From Flagellimonas marinaquae (GTDB taxonomy: Bacteria; Bacteroidota; Bacteroidia; Flavobacteriales; Flavobacteriaceae): a stretch of 64,000 nucleotides of DNA. Both the position numbers and the translations under genes were made by a program. Below are positions 45,618 through 53,434 of this stretch, piece after piece. The notes beneath the pieces are model-generated. The model was not told the DNA's origin. It saw only the letters and a list, made by a program, of their open reading frames with translations, and did not search any database. The DNA lies in the NCBI RefSeq assembly GCF_003992675.1, contig NZ_RZMZ01000012.1:1-64000 (forward strand). The letters are read 5' to 3'. Positions within the stretch are counted from its first letter, which is position 1. Every line of letters starts with the position of its first letter.

Positions 45618-48302
45618 TTAAGGTTGACTTCTGTTTTCCCACTTGATGTCTTTCAACAGGGAGCTTTTTATACCGATGAAGAAATACCATCGCTCAAACC
45701 TCCCAAAGGGAGTCCAGTCAAAACTAAGATTAAAACTGCCCAGATCCCGTTTAAACGCAAAACGGGTATCGGCAAATCCTTTGTTCTTCAAGTCATACCC
45801 GGAATTGAACCCGACATCCCATTTTGGGGTCAGTGAAATGTTCCCCGAGAACATGATGGAGTGGTTGGTAATTTCGTTCTGGCGGTTATTGTTGCTGTAG
45901 GAGGCCACATAGGTAAACCGTGCGTCCCACGGCAATTTATTGTTGTACAAGGGCTGCTCTTGGTCGGGGTCGTTGCCCCTGTTGCCCCTACCGCGATTAA
46001 ACTGGGATTGTTCTCCACGAACATCGTCAATAGCAAAGGGGTTTTCACTGAAATCGGATTGCTTTTCCTCATCACTCTTCTCCTTAACGCCGCCTTTTTG
46101 GAACATTTCACTATTTAAGGAAAAGCTGGTGTTGATACGTGCACTGGTCAAACGTGCAATGCCCCCGCCATTATTGATATTTAGGGTATTGATACGCCTA
46201 CCATTGTTGTCAATGGCATAGGGATCAAAGGTCGCAGCAAAGTTGATGGGGACGTTTTTAATGATTTCCGTAGCTCCGCTCATACTGATGGGGCTAAGTT
46301 TTAGGGAATCCGCCTCCAAATTATAGCTGGCGTTCAAGGTAAGGTTGCTCAGAATCTTCACCTTTCTGGGCTCCGTTGCTGTGGAATCCTTGTCCCGAAC
46401 CTTGGCTTCCAGTGAGTTCTGGAGCGAAAAGCTGATGGAACTGCCACGGTTTAGCGATGGACGTCCATAAAGACTGGTTTCAAAGGGCGTGTACTGCACT
46501 TGTTCACCGTCTCCGTCCGTATACGATTCATAAAATTGTTCAAAGGAAGGTGTGTATCCATAGCTGATGGAAGGACGCATCACATGGCGTAAGGCCTGTA
46601 CTTTTTTATCTTCTCCAAAATTCCAAGTTCCGTATAAGGTGGTACCGATGCTGGTGCCCAAACTATAGCGGTTGAATCGGTCGAAGCCTGGGATAGTATC
46701 GGTTACTACCCGTCCCGATTCTTCATCAAACTCACGGCGAATGGTTTCCAAGGCCCACACATCTTCGTAGTTACCACTTAAACTGACACTAAGGTACTTG
46801 GCCAATTTAAAGTTGGTAGCGATGGGGATGCGATGTCGGGCACCCACTCGTGCCTCATCGAACATACCGCTCTTAAAAAAGTCCTCTTCCGTGGTGGTTA
46901 TACTGTTTTGTGCGTTTACATCGTATTGGAAGTTGATATTTTCGAAAACGCCCTTCTTGGGTTCATCACGCTTGGCAAAAGGGAAAATACGCTCCATACT
47001 GGCCTGGAAGGTAGGCAAGGACATATTGATGGTCTGCGTACGTGAGTTTTGCGTATGACTAAGTGTTACACTGGTATTCACCGAAGGATATTCCGGAAAA
47101 GTCTTCGAATAACTGATGGACGAAGCAAAGGTGTTGGTCTGCGTATTGTTTCGGTTTACCTGGTTCAAGGAATTGGTAAAGAACTGACTGGACCCAAGAT
47201 TCACCGAAGCTGAAAAGCGGGAATTGGGACTTGCCTTAGTGTCTTGTGAATGCGATATCCGGATATTGTAATTGCTCGTACGGCTGTAATCATCAAAACC
47301 CTTTTGGCTGGTTACCAAGTTTTCATAACTGATATTGATATTGCCGCTGTATTTGTAGCGCTTGGTATAAACGGACCTTCCTTGAAATCCGTAACTGCCG
47401 TTGGTATAGTAATCCCCCGTAATACTGAGGTCCACATAATCGCTGATGGGGAGGTAATACCCCCCGTTTTGAATAAAATACCCCCTTCTTGGGTCGTTAC
47501 CAAAGGTTGGGAACAAGATACCGGCCACCCTGCCCGTGGTCAACGGAAAATAAGCAAATGGCATGGCAATGGGAGTGGGTACATCTACGATGTACATATT
47601 ACTGTATCCGGCAATGATTTTCTTTTTGGGAACGAACTTGGCCTTTCTTACACGAATATAATAATCGGGATTCACCGTATCGTTGGATGTGGTAAGCTTG
47701 CCTTCGTTCAAAAAGTAAACGGAATCATTTTCCTTTTTGGTCCTTTCGGCATATACCTTCATGGCATCGCTTCCCAATTGCCCCAAGCCGGCCTGTTGTT
47801 CGGTCCTGGAGTTCCAGATGAGCGCTTTTTGGGTATCAAAATTAAAGCGGATGGAATCCGGCCGAACCTCATTGTCGCCCTGCTTAAAAAAAGGAAGCTG
47901 GGAGTAGTTGCCCAAAGAATCCTTCATACGACCGGCATAGACCTCATTTTTCAAATAGTCCATAACGATGACGCCCGCCTTGAGTTCCGTATCTTGATAG
48001 TAAATTTCCGCCTCGTCGTACAAATAAATTTTATTGTCCTTTTGACTTAGCTTGACATAATCCTTGGCCTTATATTTGATTTTGTCCAGCAGTAAAGGCT
48101 GTTTTTTTGGCACGGTATCTGTGCTGGTGGTATCGGTTCTGATGGAATCATTGAGGATGTTGGGGGGCAACAGGGGAGCAACGATAGTATCCTTTACGGC
48201 CTTGATGGGCAAGGGCGTAATAGGGTCCTCCTGAGCACTTAAGGTAGCGATACCACAAAGAAGAACAAATAGGAAAAGTGAAAAATGTTTATTTGGTTGC
48301 AA
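45618..48302 (-). CDS. lptD: LPS-assembly protein LptD (Bacteroidota type)
   Basis: 894 residues with a signal peptide (FLFVLLCGIATLSAQ). The N-terminal OstA/LptA-like beta-jellyroll (YLYDEAEIYYQDTELKAGVI, LKNEVYAGRMKDS) is followed by a large beta-barrel ending FERWYFFIGIKSSLLKDIKW. It inserts lipopolysaccharide into the outer leaflet. The start is a TTG (LQPNKHFS); no ATG fits between it and the signal peptide. A -7 box TAAGTTTG is 45 bp upstream. Confidence 0.9.
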   Translation of the reverse strand: MQPNKHFSLFLFVLLCGIATLSAQEDPITPLPIKAVKDTIVAPLLPPNILNDSIRTDTTSTDTVPKKQPLLLDKIKYKAKDYVKLSQKDNKIYLYDEAEIYYQDTELKAGVIVMDYLKNEVYAGRMKDSLGNYSQLPFFKQGDNEVRPDSIRFNFDTQKALIWNSRTEQQAGLGQLGSDAMKVYAERTKKENDSVYFLNEGKLTTSNDTVNPDYYIRVRKAKFVPKKKIIAGYSNMYIVDVPTPIAMPFAYFPLTTGRVAGILFPTFGNDPRRGYFIQNGGYYLPISDYVDLSITGDYYTNGSYGFQGRSVYTKRYKYSGNINISYENLVTSQKGFDDYSRTSNYNIRISHSQDTKASPNSRFSASVNLGSSQFFTNSLNQVNRNNTQTNTFASSISYSKTFPEYPSVNTSVTLSHTQNSRTQTINMSLPTFQASMERIFPFAKRDEPKKGVFENINFQYDVNAQNSITTTEEDFFKSGMFDEARVGARHRIPIATNFKLAKYLSVSLSGNYEDVWALETIRREFDEESGRVVTDTIPGFDRFNRYSLGTSIGTTLYGTWNFGEDKKVQALRHVMRPSISYGYTPSFEQFYESYTDGDGEQVQYTPFETSLYGRPSLNRGSSISFSLQNSLEAKVRDKDSTATEPRKVKILSNLTLNASYNLEADSLKLSPISMSGATEIIKNVPINFAATFDPYAIDNNGRRINTLNINNGGGIARLTSARINTSFSLNSEMFQKGGVKEKSDEEKQSDFSENPFAIDDVRGEQSQFNRGRGNRGNDPDQEQPLYNNKLPWDARFTYVASYSNNNRQNEITNHSIMFSGNISLTPKWDVGFNSGYDLKNKGFADTRFAFKRDLGSFNLSFDWTPFGRFERWYFFIGIKSSLLKDIKWENRSQP

Positions 48303-48346
48303 CGTGATAAATCCTATTTTTGTACAGGTCGGCTCAGTTTTGGGGT

Positions 48347-48354
48347 CAAACTTA
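48347..48354 (-). promoter_or_regulatory. -7 promoter box of lptD
   Basis: TAAGTTTG on the minus strand (CAAACTTA as written) matches TAnnTTTG, 45 bp before the lptD start. On the other strand TATTTTTG at 48315-48322 could serve the divergent amidase gene, leaving a ~110-nt leader. No good -33 box was found for either. Confidence 0.45.
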
Positions 48355-48433
48355 CATATATTTTTTGTTCTACTTATTGGTGATTACGATATTTTTAACC
48401 AATACCGAACACTGTAATAATTACTCAGTTCTT

Positions 48434-49627
48434 ATGAATAAAAGTCGGTTGACATTTTTAGTATTTCTATTGCTGGTCTTTCCGTTGACCTCTTTTCACA
48501 AAAATGATACCGAGGAAGGGCCCAAGGATAAATTTATCGTGGTCTTGGATGCTGGTCATGGCGGACATGACCCTGGAAACATTTGGAATGGGTATTTGGA
48601 AAAGGAAATTGCCCTCGCCATTGTTTTGAAAGTTGGGGAAGAATTAAAAAAACACCCAGACATAAAGGTCATTTACACTCGGGATGACGATACTTTTGTT
48701 GATTTGTTCGAAAGGGGCGAAATTGCCAATCAAGCGAATGCGGATCTATTTGTGTCCGTCCATTGCAATGCCCATAATTCCGATGCCTACGGGGCGGAAA
48801 CCTATGTATTGGGTTTGCATGCCAATCGCCAAAATTTTGAGGTGGCCAAAAAGGAAAACTCCGTAATTTACTTGGAGGACGATTATGAACAGCGATATGC
48901 GGAGTATGATATCAATTCGCCGGAATCCGTCATTGGATTGACCATTATGCAAGAGGAATTCTTGGACCAGAGCGTTCTTTTGGGCAAGAAGCTTCAGGAT
49001 AATTTCACCGTAAAACTTAAACGTAAGGATAGAAAAGTAAAGCAAGCTGGTTTTATTGTGCTGCACCAGACCTTTATGCCAAGTGTATTGATCGAGGTGG
49101 GCTTTTTGTCCAATAAAAACGAAGGAAGCTATTTAAATTCCAAAAAAGGTCAAAATGAAATGGGAACGGCGATTGCAAGCGCTGTCTTGGCCTACAAGGA
49201 AGAAATGGGCTATGCAGTGGCACCAGTGGCAGAGGTTCCAAAGGTAGAAGATACCCAAGTAGCGGTGAACCTTCCCAAGGAAACTACCGAACAACCTAAA
49301 TCCGTTTCGGAAAAGCAACCCGAGGAAAAGACTGCAGCGACCGACCCACAGCCCAAGGCGGCAACGGAAAGCGCAGGGGTTATTTTTAAAGTACAATTAA
49401 TGGCCAGTGGAAAAACCATACCATTGGATGCCAAAAACTTTAAGGGTCTTGGCCAGTTATCCAAAGAGCCTTATAAGAATATGTTTCGATATATGTACGG
49501 TAATGCCAGTACCTACGAAGAAGCAAAGCAGTTGAAGAAAAACGCTGATGCGAAAGGGTATACCACATCATATATTGTGGCATACAAGAATGGGGTGAGG
49601 GTGCCAGTTTCAGCAGCCTTAAAGTAG
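48434..49627 (+). CDS. N-acetylmuramoyl-L-alanine amidase (Amidase_3) with SPOR-like C-terminus
   Basis: 397 residues from ATG 48434; the frame runs further upstream but only the ATG gives a proper signal peptide (LTFLVFLLLVFPLTS). The Amidase_3 zinc site is visible in VVLDAGHGGHDPGN, ALAIVLKVGEEL, VSVHCNAHNS and IEVGFLSN. It cleaves the peptide from muramic acid in peptidoglycan, for cell separation or turnover. A Pro/Glu/Lys-rich linker leads to a C-terminal SPOR-like region (VIFKVQLMASGKTIPL ... SYIVAYKNGVRV) that would bind denuded glycan at the septum. It diverges from lptD and is followed by the MlaD-like gene. Confidence 0.93.
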   Translation: MNKSRLTFLVFLLLVFPLTSFHKNDTEEGPKDKFIVVLDAGHGGHDPGNIWNGYLEKEIALAIVLKVGEELKKHPDIKVIYTRDDDTFVDLFERGEIANQANADLFVSVHCNAHNSDAYGAETYVLGLHANRQNFEVAKKENSVIYLEDDYEQRYAEYDINSPESVIGLTIMQEEFLDQSVLLGKKLQDNFTVKLKRKDRKVKQAGFIVLHQTFMPSVLIEVGFLSNKNEGSYLNSKKGQNEMGTAIASAVLAYKEEMGYAVAPVAEVPKVEDTQVAVNLPKETTEQPKSVSEKQPEEKTAATDPQPKAATESAGVIFKVQLMASGKTIPLDAKNFKGLGQLSKEPYKNMFRYMYGNASTYEEAKQLKKNADAKGYTTSYIVAYKNGVRVPVSAALK

Positions 49628-49662
49628 GCATGCTTCAAACGCGCTCTTGAAAAAATTATGCC

Positions 49663-49670
49663 TAATTTTG
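49663..49670 (+). promoter_or_regulatory. -7 promoter box upstream of the MlaD-like gene
   Basis: TAATTTTG matches TAnnTTTG and ends 22 bp before the start codon at 49693. No clear -33 TTTG was found at the right distance. Confidence 0.4.
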
Positions 49671-49692
49671 TTTAAACCATAAACCGAATCTT

Positions 49693-50679
49693 TTGAAACT
49701 ATCCAGGGAAATCAAAACTGGGATTATCGTAGTCGCTGGAATCGCAGCCTTCTTGTTTGGGCTTAGCTACTTAAAATCCTCTCCACTTTTTGAAAACAAT
49801 AAGACCTTTTACGCCATTTACAGTGATGTAGGGGGACTAAAGCCGGGAACCCAGGTTTCCATAAACGGTTTTAATGTTGGCAACGTTACAGATATCCGCT
49901 TTAAGGACGGTACTGGCAAATTGTTGGTGACCTTGACCGTGACCAACGATTTTGAGTTTTCCAAAAGCAGTATCGCAGAATTATTTGATACTGGTATCAT
50001 CGGGGGAAAGGGCCTTCAGATTGTTCCTGTGTTCGATGATGCTCCAAAAGCCCAATCGGGAGATACGTTGCAATCAAAAATAAAACCCGGTCTCACTGAA
50101 TTGGTGCAGCAAAAACTTACCCCGCTTCAAATGAAAGTGGAAGGTGCGGTTTCCCATGCTGACAGCTTGTTGATGAATGTGAACCAAATTTTGGACGACC
50201 CGACCAAAAAACAATTACAGGAGACCATTGTTTCCATGAACCAATTGGTAAAATCCTTTAAGACCAGTGCCGATAATCTGAATGTGCTGCTCGAAAACAA
50301 TAAAACCCAGTTGGATAGTTCCTTAAAGAACGTGAACCACATTACCTCTAACTTCTCAAAATTATCCGATTCGCTTGTCAGTGCCGATTTGGGAAGGACG
50401 TTGGCAGAGTTTCAAGGCACCGTGAGCAAGTTGAACGGTATTTTGGCCAAGATAGAGCAAGGAGAGGGTTCTTTGGGAAAACTGCACAAGGATGATGCCC
50501 TTTACAACAATCTAGCGGAAGCCTCAAGGGAATTGGACCTGTTGTTACAAGATTTTAGATTGAATCCAAAACGTTATGTCAACGTTTCGGTGTTCGGCAA
50601 AAAGCAAAAAGAGTACACACTACCGGAGGATGACCCTGCAGAAGGGGAAAATCCTAACGAACCAAAAGAAAATAACTAA
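49693..50679 (+). CDS. MlaD/MCE domain lipid-transport protein
   Basis: 328 residues from a TTG start. A single N-terminal membrane helix (TGIIVVAGIAAFLFGLSYL) precedes one MCE domain (TFYAIYSDVGGLKPGTQVSI, NGFNVGNVTDIRF, GIIGGKGLQIVPVFD), then a long amphipathic helix region to about residue 270. Such proteins form hexameric rings that carry phospholipids across the periplasm; no MlaE/MlaF genes are adjacent here. Its stop codon overlaps the start of the next gene by one base (TAATG), implying translational coupling. Confidence 0.9.
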   Translation: MKLSREIKTGIIVVAGIAAFLFGLSYLKSSPLFENNKTFYAIYSDVGGLKPGTQVSINGFNVGNVTDIRFKDGTGKLLVTLTVTNDFEFSKSSIAELFDTGIIGGKGLQIVPVFDDAPKAQSGDTLQSKIKPGLTELVQQKLTPLQMKVEGAVSHADSLLMNVNQILDDPTKKQLQETIVSMNQLVKSFKTSADNLNVLLENNKTQLDSSLKNVNHITSNFSKLSDSLVSADLGRTLAEFQGTVSKLNGILAKIEQGEGSLGKLHKDDALYNNLAEASRELDLLLQDFRLNPKRYVNVSVFGKKQKEYTLPEDDPAEGENPNEPKENN

Positions 50680-52007
50680 TGGAATACGTGCCCAATATTT
50701 TATTTGCCTTGGCCCTTATTGTGGGCATTGGTTTTTTTGTTCGAAATGTCAAAAAATTGGCCAGGAACATTAAACTGGGCAAAGATGTCGACGTAAGCGA
50801 TAACAAAGCGCAGCGCTGGAAAAACATGGCTAGAATTGCTTTGGGGCAGACCAAGATGGTCGTTAGGCCCATAGCAGGAATCATGCACGTAATCGTCTAT
50901 GTCGGTTTTATCATCATCAATATTGAGGTGCTCGAAATTATCCTCGATGGACTTTTGGGAACACATCGACTGTTCTCTCCCTTGGGTTCAGTGTACAACT
51001 TCTTGATAGCTTCCTTTGAAATATTGGCTCTACTGGTGATTGTGGCCGTCATCGTTTTTTGGGTGCGACGGAATATTATCCGAATCCAACGTTTCATCAA
51101 ACCTGAAATGAAAGGATGGCCCAAAACCGATGGGAACTTGATTCTGTATATCGAATTGGTGCTGATGTTTTTGTTCTTGACCATGAATGCCGCCGATTTT
51201 CAATTGCAGCAAATAGGGGCCGAACACTATAACAAGGCGGGGGCCTTTCCCGTAAGCCAGTTTTTGCTTCCACTGATGGAAGGGCTTTCCGAATCTTCGC
51301 TGATTTTGGTGGAAAGAACAGCATGGTGGCTTCATATTTTGGGCATTTTGGCCTTCTTGAACTATCTCTATTATTCAAAGCATTTACATATTCTTTTGGC
51401 ATTTCCGAACACCTATTATGGTAGAATAAAGCCACAGGGACAGTTCAATAACCTAGCATCCGTTACCAAGGAAGTCAAATTGATGATGGACCCCGATGCG
51501 GACCCCTTTGCGGCACCTGCCGAAGAAGACACTGCCGAGGAACCAGAAAAATTTGGAGCCTCCGATGTGATGGATCTGAATTGGGTGCAATTGCTCAATG
51601 CATACACCTGTACCGAATGTGGTCGATGTACTTCCGAATGCCCGGCCAATCAGACTGGTAAAAAACTGTCGCCCCGTAAAATTATGATGGATACCCGCGA
51701 CCGTTTGGAGGAGGTGGGCAAGAATATGGACGCCAATAAGGGCGAGTTTGTTCCCGATGGCAAACAGTTATTGGACGATTACATTACCCGAGAGGAACTT
51801 TGGGCCTGTACCACCTGCAACGCTTGCGTGGAAGCATGTCCAGTGAGCATAGACCCCTTATCCATAATTGTGGAAATGCGAAGATATTTGGTGATGGAGC
51901 AGTCCGCTGCCCCAATGGAGCTGAACAATATGATGTCCAACATAGAAAACAACGGAGCCCCTTGGCCCTACAATCAAATGGACCGGTTGAATTGGGTAAA
52001 CGAATAA
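50679..52007 (+). CDS. Membrane-bound [4Fe-4S] oxidoreductase subunit (HdrC/LutB-like)
   Basis: 442 residues. The N-terminal ~260 residues carry about five membrane helices (for example VIVYVGFIIINIEVLEIIL and WWLHILGILAFLNYLYY) resembling a NarI-type haem/quinone module. The C-terminal part binds two [4Fe-4S] clusters: CTECGRCTSECP and CTTCNACVEACP, with the extra CP motifs typical of HdrC-like proteins. With the CCG-domain protein 10 bp downstream it forms a membrane electron-transfer unit of the heterodisulfide-reductase type. The electron donor and acceptor are unknown; quinone is plausible. Confidence 0.9.
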   Translation: MEYVPNILFALALIVGIGFFVRNVKKLARNIKLGKDVDVSDNKAQRWKNMARIALGQTKMVVRPIAGIMHVIVYVGFIIINIEVLEIILDGLLGTHRLFSPLGSVYNFLIASFEILALLVIVAVIVFWVRRNIIRIQRFIKPEMKGWPKTDGNLILYIELVLMFLFLTMNAADFQLQQIGAEHYNKAGAFPVSQFLLPLMEGLSESSLILVERTAWWLHILGILAFLNYLYYSKHLHILLAFPNTYYGRIKPQGQFNNLASVTKEVKLMMDPDADPFAAPAEEDTAEEPEKFGASDVMDLNWVQLLNAYTCTECGRCTSECPANQTGKKLSPRKIMMDTRDRLEEVGKNMDANKGEFVPDGKQLLDDYITREELWACTTCNACVEACPVSIDPLSIIVEMRRYLVMEQSAAPMELNNMMSNIENNGAPWPYNQMDRLNWVNE

Positions 52008-52017
52008 AACGAGTAGT

Positions 52018-52809
52018 ATGAGCGAGCAATTGAAGGTAAAAACCATGCAGGAGTTTATGGCAGAAGGCAAACAGCCCGAAATATTGTTTTGGGTGGGCTC
52101 TGCTGGAAGTTATGATGACCGAGCCAAAAAGATCACCCGCGCCTTTGTTAAATTATTGAACAAGGCCAAGGTCGATTTTGCCGTGCTGGGCACAGAGGAA
52201 AGTTCCACAGGTGATGTGGCCAAACGTGCTGGCAACGAGTTTTTGTTTCAGATGCAGGCCATGATGAACATCGAGCTTTTGAATGGTTATGAAATCAAGC
52301 GCATCGTTACCTGTGACCCACATTCCTTCAATACTTTTAAAAATGAATATCCTGGATTGGGCGGGAATTATGAGGTACTGCACCATACACAATACTTAAA
52401 GGAGCTTATCGATAACGGACGCTTAACTATGGATGGTGATGGCTACAAGGGGAAACGTATCACTTTTCACGATCCCTGCTATTTGGGTCGTGCCAATTCC
52501 GTTTTTGATGCTCCCCGTGAACTGCTTTCCAAGACCAAGGCCGATGTGGTGGAGATGAAACGGTTTAAAAAAACAGCCCTTTGCTGCGGAGCAGGCGGAG
52601 CACAAATGTTCAAGGAACCCGAAAAGGGTGATATGGACATCAATGTGATGCGAACCAAGGATGCACTTGAGACTCAGGCACAGATCATTGCAACAGGTTG
52701 CCCATACTGCAATACCATGATGACCGATGGTATCAAAGTACATGAAAAGGAAGATAGTGTGACTGTTTTGGACGTGGCCGAGGTGTTGGCCAATTCGCAA
52801 GGGTTGTAA
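52018..52809 (+). CDS. CCG-domain (Fe-S)-binding protein (HdrB/LutA-like)
   Basis: 263 residues. A cysteine-rich CCG domain is visible in the C-terminal half (HDPCYLGR, KKTALCCGAGGAQMF, ATGCPYCNTMM). The N-terminal counterpart is partly degenerate, with VTCDPHSFNTFK as the remaining half. CCG domains bind a non-cubane Fe-S cluster at the active site of heterodisulfide or glycolate/lactate oxidases. It is coupled to the membrane Fe-S protein just upstream. The substrate is not assigned. Confidence 0.9.
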   Translation: MSEQLKVKTMQEFMAEGKQPEILFWVGSAGSYDDRAKKITRAFVKLLNKAKVDFAVLGTEESSTGDVAKRAGNEFLFQMQAMMNIELLNGYEIKRIVTCDPHSFNTFKNEYPGLGGNYEVLHHTQYLKELIDNGRLTMDGDGYKGKRITFHDPCYLGRANSVFDAPRELLSKTKADVVEMKRFKKTALCCGAGGAQMFKEPEKGDMDINVMRTKDALETQAQIIATGCPYCNTMMTDGIKVHEKEDSVTVLDVAEVLANSQGL

Positions 52810-52861
52810 GAAATACACAGAAAACATCAGGTCAAAAAGAAGGACCTAACAGATAAAAAAT

Positions 52862-53344
52862 ATGCTAGTAGATTTTAATGAATTGCCAGACAACGCCCGT
52901 ATTTGGATTTATCAGGCAGACCGAAGTTTTACCCAGGAAGAATTGCAGGAATTGGAGGAGAGTCTCACCGAATTTCTAACGGAATGGACGGCCCACGGTA
53001 GTCACTTGCATGCAGGTTTTGAAATCCGGTACAAAAGATTTATCGTTATCGGTCTGGACCAAACGAATGTAAGCGCTTCAGGATGTTCCATTGATGCCTC
53101 TGTTCACTACATTCAAAGCTTGGAAAAGAAATACCAAGTTCAGCTATTGGACCGCATGAACGTTTCCTTCAAACAAGGGGAGTTTATCGCTTACAAGCCA
53201 CTCACGGATTTCAAGAAGCTGGCCAAGGCCAAATCGGTTTCTGCCAATACCATCGTGTTCAATAATTTGGTGGCCACCAAGCAGGAATACCTCGAAAACT
53301 GGGAAGTGCCTGCCAGTGAAAGCTGGCACTCCCGATTTGTGTAG
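52862..53344 (+). CDS. Conserved 160-aa protein of unknown function
   Basis: 160 residues with no signal peptide or membrane helix. Opening LVDFNELPDNARIWIYQADR and the later VIGLDQTNVSASGCSIDASV are conserved-looking; database names such as 'ABC transporter ATPase' are sometimes given to this family, but no Walker A or B motif is present, so that label is not supported. It lies 52 bp after the CCG protein and may belong to the same transcript. No function assigned. Confidence 0.75.
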   Translation: MLVDFNELPDNARIWIYQADRSFTQEELQELEESLTEFLTEWTAHGSHLHAGFEIRYKRFIVIGLDQTNVSASGCSIDASVHYIQSLEKKYQVQLLDRMNVSFKQGEFIAYKPLTDFKKLAKAKSVSANTIVFNNLVATKQEYLENWEVPASESWHSRFV

Positions 53345-53434
53345 GCTATCTTAAATTATCTTAATATGCATGCATTCCTCGATGAAATGCAATATTTTTA
53401 TCAGCAATAAGTTCAGGTTTTAGACAAGATATTT

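Noticed and set aside
47250-48050. A 266-residue plus-strand frame inside lptD
   Set aside because: It lies antisense within a clear LptD gene and has the hydrophobic composition expected of a shadow frame.
52862-53344. ABC transporter ATPase
   Set aside because: No Walker A, Walker B or signature motif is present in the 160 residues.
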